Numbered from the stretch's first letter, positions 41,872-50,899 are shown. The stretch is DNA of 57,857 nt from Chloroflexia bacterium (GCA_030431755.1 JAUIIK010000016.1:1-57857); one strand, 5' to 3'. The notes: generated from the letters alone by a model not told the origin. Program-made: numbers and translations.

Positions 41872-43494
41872 ATGGCGAAAATGACCGGTGGACAGGCGCT
41901 CGTCCAATCGCTGAAGAGCTACGGGGTCGATACGATCTTCGGGCTGCCCGGCGTCCAGCTCGACAACATGTTCGACGCGCTCTACGACGAGCAGGACAGC
42001 ATCCGGGTGCTCAACACCCGGCACGAGCAGGCGACCGCCTACATGGCCTACGGCTATGCCGCTTCGACCGGCAAGGTTGGCGTCTACCTGGTTGTGCCCG
42101 GCCCGGGCCTCCTGAACACGACCGGCGCGCTCTCGACCGCCTACGCCACCAATGCGCCCGTCCTGGCGATCTCCGGCCAGGTGGCGTCGAACGAGATCAA
42201 CCAGGGCTTCGGCTCGCTGCACGAGATACCCAACCAGCTCGAAATGATCAGCCACTTGACGAAGTGGGCCAGGTACATTGAGAAACCGGCCGACGCCCCG
42301 GCAGCCGTCCGCGAAGCCTTCAAACAGCTCCGCACCGGCCGGCCCAGGCCCGTCGAGATCGAGATGTCACCGGATACCCTCGGGCAGACCGCAGATGTCG
42401 AGCTGCTCGAACCCATCACCTCCTATCCCGCGCCCGAGGCAGACCAGGACCTGGTCAATCAGGCCGCCCAACTGCTCGCGAACGCCAAGCAGCCGATCAT
42501 CTTCGCCGGTGGCGGCGCGGTGGACGCCGGCGAGCCGATCCGCGAGCTGGCCGAGGTCCTGCAAGCGCCGGTCATCATGACGCCGAATGGCCGTGGCGTC
42601 CTCAGCGACAAGCACCCGCTGGCGCTGACAATGCTCGGCGGTCGCCATGTATACGGCGACGCCGACGTCGTGCTGGCGATAGGCACCCGCTTCGACCGTC
42701 CGGCGACCGACTGGGGTATCGACGATGACATGAAAGTCATCCGGGTCGACATCGACGACGCCGAGATCGACCGCATCGTCGATCCGGAGATCGCGCTCAG
42801 CGGCGACGCCAACCGGGTCATGGCCCAGCTCTTCGATCAGGTCGACCGCAAGACCTACACCCGCCCAACGCGGGTGACAGAGCTCAAAGCGATCCGTGAG
42901 GCGGTCGACGACCAGCTCTTCGAGTTCCAGCCAAGCCACGATTTCGCCCGGACGCTCCGCGCCGAACTACCCGACGACGGCATCCTGACCGGCGAGATCA
43001 CCCAGCTCAGCGCCTATGCTGACATCGGCTTCCCGGTCTATGCCCCGCGCACGCTCATCGGCGCGGGCTACCAGGGCACGCTCGGCTTCGGCTTCGCGAC
43101 GGCGCTCGGGGTCCAGGTCGGAAATCCGGACAAGAAGGTGCTTTCAATCAACGGCGACGGCGGTTTCCTCTATACGATGCCGGAGATCTCGACGGCGGTG
43201 CGGCACAAGATCCCGCTCGTTGCCGTGGTCATCAACGACGGCGCGTTCGGCAACGTCAAGCACATCCAGCAAACGCGCTACGAGGGCCGCGAGATCGCGA
43301 ACAGCCTGCACAACCCCGACTTCGTGAAGCTGGCCGAATCCTTTGGCGCGGCCGGGCTGCGGGCGACCAACGCCGAAGAGCTCGGCCAGGCCGTGCGCGA
43401 GGGCTTCGCGAACAACCACCCGACGATCATCGACGTGCCGGTCGACCGGCTGCCGCCGATCCGCATGATCTCGCGCGGGCGCATTCGCGGCTGA
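41872..43494 (+). CDS. thiamine-diphosphate enzyme, acetolactate-synthase-like (copy A)
   Basis: The 540-residue protein has the three-domain plan of acetolactate synthase/benzoylformate decarboxylase: N-terminal PYR domain with the catalytic Glu in NTRHEQATAYMAYGYA, a central FAD/nucleotide-type domain (VIFAGGG-like IIFAGGGAVDAGEPI), and a C-terminal PP domain with the GDG...N cofactor motif (INGDGGFLYTMPE, then INDGAFGN). Many such proteins are not true IlvB but decarboxylate or condense other 2-oxo acids. No small regulatory subunit gene is nearby. A close paralogue is at 45888-47510. The stop overlaps the next start (TGATG). Confidence 0.88.
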   Translation: MAKMTGGQALVQSLKSYGVDTIFGLPGVQLDNMFDALYDEQDSIRVLNTRHEQATAYMAYGYAASTGKVGVYLVVPGPGLLNTTGALSTAYATNAPVLAISGQVASNEINQGFGSLHEIPNQLEMISHLTKWARYIEKPADAPAAVREAFKQLRTGRPRPVEIEMSPDTLGQTADVELLEPITSYPAPEADQDLVNQAAQLLANAKQPIIFAGGGAVDAGEPIRELAEVLQAPVIMTPNGRGVLSDKHPLALTMLGGRHVYGDADVVLAIGTRFDRPATDWGIDDDMKVIRVDIDDAEIDRIVDPEIALSGDANRVMAQLFDQVDRKTYTRPTRVTELKAIREAVDDQLFEFQPSHDFARTLRAELPDDGILTGEITQLSAYADIGFPVYAPRTLIGAGYQGTLGFGFATALGVQVGNPDKKVLSINGDGGFLYTMPEISTAVRHKIPLVAVVINDGAFGNVKHIQQTRYEGREIANSLHNPDFVKLAESFGAAGLRATNAEELGQAVREGFANNHPTIIDVPVDRLPPIRMISRGRIRG

Positions 43495-44354
43495 TGGACG
43501 GCGATAGACAAGACCGCCCCGACGCAACGCTCCTCGGCGACACGCCGGAGCGTTCCTACGGCGACAAGCTGGAGCGCTACGAGCGCTTTCTGGAGCCGGA
43601 ACTGCGCGGCATCATTGCCGCTCTGGAGATCGCGCCCGGCGCGCGGATTCTCGATGCCGGTTGCGGTGTTGGGCTTGTCACCCGCTGGCTGGCCGAGGTT
43701 GCCGGGCGCACCGGCAGCGTCGTCGGCCTCGATCTTTCCCACGGCCACATCGAGGCTGCCGAACGGCTGAACGGCACCCGCGAGCTACCGTTGCGCTATA
43801 TGCAGGGCGACCTCACCGCAACGATCTTCGGACCCGGCACTTTCGACCTCGTCTGGACCTACAACACGATCAACCACCTCGACGAACCTGTCGCGGCGCT
43901 TGAGACGCTGGCGGCGACGGTCGTATCCGGCGGGCGCGTCGTGCTGATCCAGGATCTCCTGCTGCCGGAGATGATCTTCGCCTGGGACGAACGCCTGGAA
44001 CAGGCCGTCGTCCAGGCATGCCGGGCTTACTACCGCGACAAGTACGGATTGTCCCATAGGCAGATCACGGACCAGCGCAACATCTACGGCTGGATGCTCC
44101 AAGCCGGGTTCGAGCAGGTCGCCGTCAAGACCGTCGTATCGGAACGTGTCCAGCCCCTGTCCCAGACCGACATCGACTATTTCCAGCACAGCGTCTTCGA
44201 GGGCCATTGGGGCGACCGGGTGCGCGACTATCTCGACGCAGCCGACTGGCAGGCGCTGCAAGCACTGACCGATCCGGAGTCCGACGACTACGCGCTCGCT
44301 CGCCCGGATTTCCACGCCATCCAAACGAGCACGGTCGCAATCGGCACGATGTGA
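43494..44354 (+). CDS. class I SAM-dependent methyltransferase
   Basis: The 286-residue protein has a Rossmann methyltransferase fold. Motif I ARILDAGCGVGLVTRWLAEVA binds S-adenosylmethionine, followed by VVGLDLSHGHIEAAERL and the post-motif FDLVWTYNTINHLDEPVAAL. Similar enzymes methylate small molecules or quinones; the acceptor is not clear. Start overlaps the stop of the upstream thiamine-diphosphate enzyme, so it belongs to that operon. Confidence 0.88.
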   Translation: MDGDRQDRPDATLLGDTPERSYGDKLERYERFLEPELRGIIAALEIAPGARILDAGCGVGLVTRWLAEVAGRTGSVVGLDLSHGHIEAAERLNGTRELPLRYMQGDLTATIFGPGTFDLVWTYNTINHLDEPVAALETLAATVVSGGRVVLIQDLLLPEMIFAWDERLEQAVVQACRAYYRDKYGLSHRQITDQRNIYGWMLQAGFEQVAVKTVVSERVQPLSQTDIDYFQHSVFEGHWGDRVRDYLDAADWQALQALTDPESDDYALARPDFHAIQTSTVAIGTM

Positions 44355-44382
44355 AGCCGGATATCAGAGGAGGGTGCAGCCA

Positions 44383-45504
44383 ATGCCGAAGGTGGATCAA
44401 GTCAAGGGCCGCAGGATTGGCCTCGGGCTCCGTGGACATGACGAAGAGCAGGCCTACCAGGGATTCACGCTGTTCTGTGCCAACACCGGACCCGGCGAGG
44501 TCTTCCTGATTGACATGGAAGGCAACGTCGCCCACACCTGGGACATGCCCTACCCGCCCGGGCTCTACGGCTACATCACCGACGATGCGGAGGGCACGCC
44601 CGTGCTCTTCTACAACGGCAAGGTCGTCGACCCGGAGGATGATAGCTTCGTTGGCCAAGCGCCCTGGAAGGGCGGCACGGTGCTTGAAGCTGACTGGGAC
44701 GGCAACATCCTGCGCGAGCTGAAACACCCCGACCACCATCACGACGGCCGCAAGCTCCGCAACGGCAACGTCTTGCTGCTCTGCATCGCCGAGCTGGAGG
44801 AAGAGCACCAGAAGAAGGTGCGCGGTGGCCGCCCCGGCTCCGAAGGCGAGGGCAACAAGATGTACGCCGACTACATTGTTGAGATGACCTGGGACGGCGA
44901 AGAGGTCTGGCGCTGGAACTCCTGGGAACACCTCGACCCATGGGAACACGGCATCGCCGCGCCGAACGAGGGACGCGAGGAGTGGACCCACGGCAACACC
45001 GTCTTCGAGATGTCAGACGGCAACATCCTCGTGAGCTTCCGCAACCCCTGCAAGGTCGTCATCATCGACCGCCAGACCAATGAGGTCATCTGGCATGTCG
45101 GGCCGCCTCACATCGCCCAGCAGCACGCGCCAAACGAACTCGAGAACGGCAACATTCTGATTTTCGACAACGGCACGAGCCGCATCCACCACAACATTCC
45201 GCACTCTCGCGTGGTCGAAATCGACCGGGAAACACGGGAAGAAGCCTGGTCCTACCAGGAGAAATACCCGAGCGACTTCTTCAGCCCGCTCATCTCCAAC
45301 GCCAGCCGCCTGCCAAACGGCAACACCCTGATCTGCGAAGGCTCTTTCGGCCGCTTCTTCGAGGTCACTCCGGAAGGCGAGGTCGTCTGGGAGTACGTCA
45401 ACCCCCACTTCTGCGCCACCTCCGACGAACCCGACGCCCTGATCAGCAACCGCGTCTTCCGCTGCTACCGCTATGGGGCGGATGTGATTGAACGGATGCG
45501 CTGA
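44383..45504 (+). CDS. arylsulfotransferase (ASST)-like beta-propeller protein
   Basis: The 373-residue protein has repeated propeller motifs of the form xxNGNxLxx: LRNGNVLLLC, MSDGNILVSF, LENGNILIFDNG and LPNGNTLICEG, as in bacterial ASST, which moves sulfate between phenolic compounds. The clustered His residues (HPDHHHDGRKLRNGN, WEHGI, IHHNIPHSR) may form the active site, since ASST uses a catalytic His. Unlike E. coli-type ASST it has no signal peptide. GGAGGG lies 8 nt before ATG 44383. It follows the methyltransferase by 28 bp. Confidence 0.82.
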   Translation: MPKVDQVKGRRIGLGLRGHDEEQAYQGFTLFCANTGPGEVFLIDMEGNVAHTWDMPYPPGLYGYITDDAEGTPVLFYNGKVVDPEDDSFVGQAPWKGGTVLEADWDGNILRELKHPDHHHDGRKLRNGNVLLLCIAELEEEHQKKVRGGRPGSEGEGNKMYADYIVEMTWDGEEVWRWNSWEHLDPWEHGIAAPNEGREEWTHGNTVFEMSDGNILVSFRNPCKVVIIDRQTNEVIWHVGPPHIAQQHAPNELENGNILIFDNGTSRIHHNIPHSRVVEIDRETREEAWSYQEKYPSDFFSPLISNASRLPNGNTLICEGSFGRFFEVTPEGEVVWEYVNPHFCATSDEPDALISNRVFRCYRYGADVIERMR

Positions 45505-45506
45505 GT

Positions 45507-45540
45507 TTGTAGGTTGTAGTGAGTAGTTCGTAGTTAGCAG
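45507..45540 (+). repeat. heptamer tandem array (NNGTAGN)
   Basis: TTGTAGG, TTGTAGT, GAGTAGT, TCGTAGT, TAGCAG in 7-bp register, beginning two bases after the ASST-like stop codon. Almost the same array, in the same sense relative to its gene, follows the SDR gene at 54206-54172. Confidence 0.8.
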
Positions 45541-45562
45541 CCAGCCGCCCATGCTTGGGTTT

Positions 45563-45597
45563 CCTACAACCTACCTACTACAAACTACAACCTTCCC
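45563..45597 (-). repeat. heptamer tandem array, inverted copy
   Basis: CCTACAA, CCTACCT, ACTACAA, ACTACAA, CCTTCCC; an inverted partner of the array at 45507-45540, separated by 22 bp. The pair could fold into a long stem in RNA. Confidence 0.75.
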
Positions 45598-45703
45598 AGG
45601 TGCAGCATGACTTAACGGTCATGCCGGTCAGGACCAACGACCCGTATGCAAAAGCGGGGCTACGGGAGAAGATATTGATGGTTCTTTCCTCCCTTCCCCA
45701 GCC

Positions 45704-45754
45704 GGGCGAGTGGCCTCCCCGCAGTAGTTATTCGGCCACTCGCCCTCTTTTTTT
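45704..45754 (+). terminator. intrinsic terminator or attenuator
   Basis: GGGCGAGTGGCC and GGCCACTCGCCC form a perfect 12-bp stem with an 18-nt loop, followed by TC and seven T. It lies 200 bp after the ASST-like gene and 134 bp before the next start, so it could end the first operon or act as an attenuator in the leader of the second. Confidence 0.8.
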
Positions 45755-45887
45755 GCCCGGAAATGCGATGTTCCTCCAATCCCGCCCAGACAAGCGCGTG
45801 CATTAGAATCCTCGCTGGGATGCGTCGCCGTGCGAACAGGCGGCGCGCGTGTGATCACAGGACATCAATTCTGGGAGGAAGTGCGGC

Positions 45888-47510
45888 GTGGCAGAGATGA
45901 CCGGCGGACAGGCGATTGCCAGGATCCTGAGGAGCTACGGCGTCGATACGATCTTCGGGCTGCCCGGCGTCCAGCTCGACAACACCTTCGACGCCCTCTA
46001 TGACATGCAGGATGACATGCGCGTGTTGAACACGCGCCACGAGCAAGCGACCGCCTACATGGCGCTCGGCTATGCCCAGTCGACCGGCAAGATCGGCGTC
46101 TGTCTCGTCGTGCCCGGCCCAGGTCTGCTGAACGCGACCGCCGCCCTCTCGACCGCTTACGCCACCAGCACGCCGGTCCTGGCGCTGTCGGGACAGGTGC
46201 ACTCCGATCAGATCGAGAAGGGCTTTGGCGCGCTCCACGAGATCCCGGAGCAGCTCCGCATGATCCAGTCGGTCACCAAGTGGGCCGCTCGCGCCGATTC
46301 GCCATCGGAAGCGCCGGAGCTGCTGCGCGAGGCCTTCCGCCAGCTCCAGACCGGCCGGCCGCGCCCGGTCGAGTTCGAGATGGCGCCGGACATCATGGGG
46401 CAGGTTGAGGATATCGAGCTGCTCGACCCCGTCACCGACTATCCCGCCAGTGTTCCCGATGAAGAGCAGATCGCCGCCGCCGCAAAGCTCCTGGCCGCCT
46501 CGCAGAAACCGGTCATCTTCGCCGGGAGCGGCGTTATCGACTACCCGGACGAGATGCAACAGCTGGCAGAGGCGCTTGAAGCGCCAGTCGTGATGTCACC
46601 GGGCGCGCGCGGCGTTGTCAGCGACCGCGACTACCGCGCCCAGACGATGCTCGGCGGCCGCATGATCCTGGAGGACGCCGATGTCGTCCTGGCGATCGGC
46701 ACGCGCTTCGCGATGCCCCAGATGTTCGGTGGCTTCAACACCGACAAGCAGACCTTGATCCGGGTCGACATCGACGCGCAGGAGGTCGACCGCTTCGGCT
46801 CCGCCGACCTCGCCATCGTTGCGGATGCCGGCGAGACGATCAAGGCCTTGCTGCCGGAGCTCGGGAAGGCCAACGGCTCGCGACCATCGCGTAAGGAGGA
46901 GCTCGAAGAGGTCCGCGAGAAGGTCAACGATATCTTCGGCGAGCTCCAGCCACAGTGGGATTTCTCGATGGTCATGCGCGAGGAGCTGCCCGACGACGGC
47001 AAGTACGTTGCCGAGATTACCCAGCTCGGCTATTTCGCCCAGTTCGGCGGATTCCCCTTCTACGAGCCGCGCACCTTCGTCCACGCCGGCTACCAGGGCA
47101 CGCTCGGCTTCGGCTTCGCGACGGCGCTCGGCGTCCAGGTCGGCAACCCGGACAAGAAGGTCATCTCGATCAATGGCGACGGCGGCTTCATGTACACGAT
47201 GCCGGAGCTGGCGACTGCCGTCCGGCACAAGATCCCGCTCGTCGCAGTCGTCTTCAACGACGGCGCGTTCGGCAACGTGAAGCGCATCCAGCAGGAGAAC
47301 TACGGCGGCAAGGTCATGGCATCGAGCCTGACCAATCCGGACTTCGTCAAGCTGGCCGAGTCCTTCGGGGCCGCCGGCATCCGCGCGACCGACGCCAACG
47401 AGCTGCGGAGCGCCATCCGCGAAGGCTTCGCCAACAACCACCCGACGCTAATCGACGTTCCGGTAGGCGAGATGCCGTCGATCTGGGGTCACATCTTCCG
47501 CGGCCGCTAG
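45888..47510 (+). CDS. thiamine-diphosphate enzyme, acetolactate-synthase-like (copy B)
   Basis: The 540-residue paralogue of the protein at 41872-43494 has the same length and near-identical blocks (MTGGQA start, GLPGVQLDN, GYQGTLGFGFATALGVQVGN, ESFGAAG.RATDANEL). The catalytic Glu is in NTRHEQATAYMA and the cofactor motif in INGDGGFMYTMPE...FNDGAFGN. GTG 45888 has GGGAGGAAG upstream. The two copies differ most in the central domain and the regions around substrate loops, so they may have diverged in substrate. A kinase-like gene follows. Confidence 0.88.
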   Translation: MAEMTGGQAIARILRSYGVDTIFGLPGVQLDNTFDALYDMQDDMRVLNTRHEQATAYMALGYAQSTGKIGVCLVVPGPGLLNATAALSTAYATSTPVLALSGQVHSDQIEKGFGALHEIPEQLRMIQSVTKWAARADSPSEAPELLREAFRQLQTGRPRPVEFEMAPDIMGQVEDIELLDPVTDYPASVPDEEQIAAAAKLLAASQKPVIFAGSGVIDYPDEMQQLAEALEAPVVMSPGARGVVSDRDYRAQTMLGGRMILEDADVVLAIGTRFAMPQMFGGFNTDKQTLIRVDIDAQEVDRFGSADLAIVADAGETIKALLPELGKANGSRPSRKEELEEVREKVNDIFGELQPQWDFSMVMREELPDDGKYVAEITQLGYFAQFGGFPFYEPRTFVHAGYQGTLGFGFATALGVQVGNPDKKVISINGDGGFMYTMPELATAVRHKIPLVAVVFNDGAFGNVKRIQQENYGGKVMASSLTNPDFVKLAESFGAAGIRATDANELRSAIREGFANNHPTLIDVPVGEMPSIWGHIFRGR

Positions 47511-47529
47511 CCCCGGCAGGCCGGCGGCG

Positions 47530-48486
47530 GTGAGCTCCGAACCTAGCCACACGACGCTTGAGCAGGCTGCCACAATCGTGGCGGCCTGCAGCATCCCCAA
47601 CGCAACCGTCAGCTACCTCGCCAGCGGCGCGACGAGCGAGGTTTGGCAGGTGCGGGCAGGCGACGGCCACTATGCCCTGCGGATCGCCATCCCGAATCCC
47701 TGGGAGCCGTGCAGCTACGAGCCGGAGTTCGCTATCCGCCAGCAGCTCACCGCGATTGGCGGCCGCGTCGCCCGGCCGGTTGCCACCAATAGCGACGTCA
47801 ACACCGGCGCAGGGGCCGAGTGGAGCCTCGACGAGTACGTCGCCGGCGGCGATGCCGAACGCGCCATTGACGCTACCGTGGCGCGTGATCTCGGGGAGGT
47901 GCTCGCGCGTCTGCATGAGATTCCTGTTGAGGGATTCGGGTTGCTGCGGAATCAACGCGCCCCGCTCTGTGGTGTGACATCGACGGCGAGGGCAGGCATC
48001 ATGTCGCGGCTGCAACAGCCCTGGCCCTTCTCCGGCGACACACTCGACGACCATCCCATTGCTTCAGCAGCCCCGGAGCTACTTGGCCCGCTCCGGTCAC
48101 TCGAAGTCAGGCTGTGGGGCGTCGTAGAACCTGTCGGGTGGGCCGTCATCAACCACACCGACCTCCACCGGGGGCAGCTTGCGCTTGCCAATGGCCGGCT
48201 CGCGGCGTTGCTCGACTTCGGCGACGCGGCGGCGGGCCCACGTTGCTGGGATATCGCGTCATTTGCCTATTTCAATGGCTGGGAACTGACGCGGGCACTG
48301 CTGGCCGGATACACACACGACGCCACAACACAGCGGGAGTTGGAAGCGGACGCCAAAGCGTTCGGGGTCATCCTCGCGCTCCACCATGCTGGCCGAGCCG
48401 GGCCGCTCAACCAACCGGGCCGACTGGACGGAGCCTTGCGCTACCTCCGAGAGCGCCTGCCTGACCTTTCTGATGCTGCGACCTGA
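47530..48486 (+). CDS. APH/choline-kinase-type phosphotransferase
   Basis: The 318-residue protein has a protein-kinase-like fold of the aminoglycoside phosphotransferase family. The catalytic loop is NHTDLHRGQLAL (Asp present; the usual HGDLHxxN has Thr for Gly and Gln for Asn), and LLDFGDAAAGPRCWDIASF is the metal-binding DxD region. Substrates in this family include small alcohols, sugars and antibiotics. It begins 19 bp after the thiamine-diphosphate enzyme and is likely in the same operon. Confidence 0.8.
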   Translation: MSSEPSHTTLEQAATIVAACSIPNATVSYLASGATSEVWQVRAGDGHYALRIAIPNPWEPCSYEPEFAIRQQLTAIGGRVARPVATNSDVNTGAGAEWSLDEYVAGGDAERAIDATVARDLGEVLARLHEIPVEGFGLLRNQRAPLCGVTSTARAGIMSRLQQPWPFSGDTLDDHPIASAAPELLGPLRSLEVRLWGVVEPVGWAVINHTDLHRGQLALANGRLAALLDFGDAAAGPRCWDIASFAYFNGWELTRALLAGYTHDATTQRELEADAKAFGVILALHHAGRAGPLNQPGRLDGALRYLRERLPDLSDAAT

Positions 48487-48609
48487 GTTCGGCGCGGCGT
48501 CGATTACCAGAAATAGTCTTTTCATACTAAACAATTTAATGTAGCTTAATGAATATCGTCATCCTCCCAGCGCATGGAGCGTCCATGCCAGGAGTCGAAA
48601 GGAGGAGGA

Positions 48610-48864
48610 ATGCACGAGGCGTTTCCGATCGTTGCCGGCGTTGCGACCGGCATGGTGGCCCTGCGCGTCATGGACCTGCGGTTCCGTATTGCACTCATTG
48701 CTGTGATGAGCGTCGTCTTCGGCGTCATTGCTACCGCTATCAGCGGCGAAGCGCTCATTAGCTGGGCGTTCGTGCTGATCGACATTCCGCTTGTCCTCAT
48801 CGCGGCGGTTGCGACCGTCGTTGTTGCCCCTCGAGTCATCGAACGACTCGCTTCCCCACACTAG
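48610..48864 (+). CDS. small three-helix membrane protein, unknown
   Basis: The 84 residues hold about three hydrophobic helices (6-20, 24-44 and 50-72). I do not recognise it. ATG 48610 is directly preceded by GGAGGAGGA, a strong ribosome site, which makes this a real gene despite its size. A terminator follows. Confidence 0.65.
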   Translation: MHEAFPIVAGVATGMVALRVMDLRFRIALIAVMSVVFGVIATAISGEALISWAFVLIDIPLVLIAAVATVVVAPRVIERLASPH

Positions 48865-48879
48865 CCGCTCACGCGGCAG

Positions 48880-48924
48880 CCGGCCCCCGTCGCACCTCTT
48901 ACCCGGCGGGGGCCGGTCCTTTTC
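48880..48924 (+). terminator. Rho-independent terminator
   Basis: CCGGCCCCCG and CGGGGGCCGG form a perfect 10-bp GC stem with a 17-nt loop, followed by TCCTTTTC, 15 bp after the small membrane protein gene. Confidence 0.75.
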
Positions 48925-48993
48925 TATCTACCGCCAGTGCTGGCACACTCTCGGCACGCGCTTCTCGCGACCGACAGTGAAAGGGCCTCACGC

Positions 48994-49317
48994 ATGGCAG
49001 CTGACCCGGCGTTCGTCGAATTCATTATTGAGCAGTTGGACGGCGCTGGAACGATCACCCACAAGGCGATGTTCGGCGGCCACGGCATCTGGGAGAGCGG
49101 CGATATGTTCGCGCTAATCAGCTCCGACTCGACCCTCTACTTCAAGGTCAGCGACGAGACGAGACCGCACTACGAGGACGCCGGTAGCGAGCAGTTCATG
49201 ACTATGCCCTACTGGTCGGTTCCGGCAGACCTGCTGGAGGATCGCGGCGAGCTGCTCGATTGGGCCGAGGACGCCATCGCCGTTGGCCACGCCACGGCGA
49301 AGCGACGCAATCGCTAG
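48994..49317 (+). CDS. TfoX N-terminal domain protein
   Basis: The 107 residues match the TfoX/Sxy N-terminal domain: FVEFIIEQLDGAGTITHKAMFGGHGI, then GDMFALISSDSTLYFKVSDETR and MPYWSVPADLLEDRGELLDWA. In gamma-proteobacteria TfoX promotes competence gene expression; outside them this single domain has no known role. AAAGGG lies 8 nt before ATG 48994. Confidence 0.85.
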   Translation: MAADPAFVEFIIEQLDGAGTITHKAMFGGHGIWESGDMFALISSDSTLYFKVSDETRPHYEDAGSEQFMTMPYWSVPADLLEDRGELLDWAEDAIAVGHATAKRRNR

Positions 49318-49371
49318 CTGTCCCACCCGGAACAACTCAGGCAGCTACTGAGTCCGTCGCCTATGCAAGCG

Positions 49372-50154
49372 CTACGGCTGCAAGAAGGCCAGCACTTCCT
49401 GGACGAACAACTCCGGCGCGGTGTCCATCGCCGCGTGCTGCTGGCCGGGGAGCTCCACGACGCGACTGTCGGGCAATGCCGCGTCAACCGCGCGCGTCGA
49501 CTCCACGAAGACCGGTGGGCTAGCGCCGCCCAACAACAGCAACGTTGGCGTTGACATCTCTACAAAGCGCTCCGGCTGCACGGTGTACTCGATAACCGCC
49601 CGGTGCTCGCGTGGCAGTGTCTGGGCCGTTGCGAGACGGTGCGGCCAGGACGGCGACTGCCGCATCTGGTCAATCGCTGGCTCCGGCACACCGACGCTAT
49701 CGCGCAAGAAGGTTGTCAGGACGCCATCAGCATCGTCCGCAGCGGCCAGTTCCGCGAGTCTCCGATTGTGGGCCTGGGACTCAGCCGTGTTCGGCGCGGC
49801 GACCGGCGGTTCATAGAGAATCAGCCGGGCGAGCTTGTCCGTCAGCAGGGCCGTCTCCAGCGCGACGATGCCGCCGAATGAATGCCCGAGCAGGTTGACC
49901 GGCGCGTCCAGCGAGTCAATGATCGCGAGGATGTCCTCGACCTCACGTGCGAGCGCGTAATCCTCGGCGTCGCCACTCGCGCCCCGCCCACGCCGGTCGA
50001 TGTCGACGACCTCGAAACCGGCCGCGAGATGATCCAGCACCGCGCCCCAGCGGCCGCGCGAGCCAGCCGTCCCATGCACGAGCACGAGCGGCGGCCCCGA
50101 CCCAACACGGTCGAAGCCAATCTGCGTGCCATCGGCGGAGACTACCGTTTCCAT
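49372..50154 (-). CDS. alpha/beta hydrolase
   Basis: The 260-residue protein has the alpha/beta-hydrolase fold: oxyanion HGTAGSRGRW near residue 27, nucleophile elbow LLGHSFGGIVALE and a C-terminal PGQQHAAMDTAPELF with the catalytic His. The acid is probably in the strand before DSRVVELPG. Substrate unknown. ATG 50154 has AGGT upstream and begins the domain; upstream residues lack homology. Confidence 0.88.
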   Translation of the reverse strand: METVVSADGTQIGFDRVGSGPPLVLVHGTAGSRGRWGAVLDHLAAGFEVVDIDRRGRGASGDAEDYALAREVEDILAIIDSLDAPVNLLGHSFGGIVALETALLTDKLARLILYEPPVAAPNTAESQAHNRRLAELAAADDADGVLTTFLRDSVGVPEPAIDQMRQSPSWPHRLATAQTLPREHRAVIEYTVQPERFVEMSTPTLLLLGGASPPVFVESTRAVDAALPDSRVVELPGQQHAAMDTAPELFVQEVLAFLQP

Positions 50155-50323
50155 CGCTACCTGCTTCCTCGTGTCGCGGCGGATGTCGAGCGTTGCCCCA
50201 CTATTATCCCAGTCCTGGGCGCAATCGGAGTCGGGCCGTTGCGGCTTTCCACCTTCATGCGAATGATATGATCGCAACGATCATCGATCGCGCGAGGAAC
50301 CGAGCAAGACACCGGAGCGCACG

Positions 50324-50899
50324 ATGCAATCAACGATGCCCGCACACATGACACGAGCAGTAGGCTGGGCGCGCGGCGTTGCCGCCGCATCCGGCACGCT
50401 CTACCTCGATACGGAGACGACCGGACTCGGCCGTGGCGCGGAGATCGTCGATGTCGCCGTGATCGACGGCGCGGGGCGGGTGCTAATCGACTCGCTCGTC
50501 AAACCACGCGGCCGCATCCCGGCCGACGCGACGGCCATCCACGGCATCACCAACGCGATGGTCGCGGATGCGCCGGAGTGGCGCGAGATCGCGCCCGAGT
50601 TCGGCCAGCTGCTAGCGTCGGCGACCAACGTCGTCATCTACAACGCAGACTTCGACATCCGCATCATGGACCAGTGCAACGCGCAGGCCAGCCTGCCCGG
50701 CTACCGCGCCAACTGGCACTGCGCGATGAAACAGTACGCGGCATTCGCTGGCCAGCGCCACCAGCGCTACGGCGGCTATCGCTGGCACAAGCTGACCGAC
50801 GCCGCTGCCGCCTTCGGCCACCATGAAGAGATCGAGCACCGCGCTCTGGCCGACAGCCGCCTCTGCCGCGCCGTCGTCTACGGCATGGCGGGGCGCTAA
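50324..50899 (+). CDS. DnaQ-like 3'-5' exonuclease
   Basis: The 191-residue protein is a DEDDh exonuclease: YLDTETTGLG (Exo I), VVIYNADFDIRIMD (Exo II) and EHRALADSRLCR (Exo III, with the catalytic His). Such short forms act as polymerase proofreading subunits, RNase T-like enzymes or DNA repair nucleases. GGAG is 7 nt upstream of the ATG. The gene stands alone between convergent/divergent neighbours. Confidence 0.9.
   Translation: MQSTMPAHMTRAVGWARGVAAASGTLYLDTETTGLGRGAEIVDVAVIDGAGRVLIDSLVKPRGRIPADATAIHGITNAMVADAPEWREIAPEFGQLLASATNVVIYNADFDIRIMDQCNAQASLPGYRANWHCAMKQYAAFAGQRHQRYGGYRWHKLTDAAAAFGHHEEIEHRALADSRLCRAVVYGMAGR

Larger units (their letters stand above)
45505..45887. other. structured intergenic region before thiamine-diphosphate enzyme copy B
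   Basis: This gap contains two facing heptamer arrays (45507-45540 and 45563-45597), a small hairpin (GCATGAC/GTCATGC, 45605-45624), a possible CCCGTA/TACGGG stem (45640-45665) and a strong terminator-like hairpin with T run (45704-45754). About 130 bp then lead to the GTG start of the next gene. Confidence 0.6.

Noticed and set aside
45600-45760. T-box or c-di-GMP (GEMM) riboswitch before the thiamine-diphosphate enzyme
   Set aside because: GAGTGGCCTCCCCGC and GCAAAAGCGGGGCTACGGG only faintly recall these motifs. The full stems, the specifier loop and the GNRA tetraloop/receptor parts are not there.
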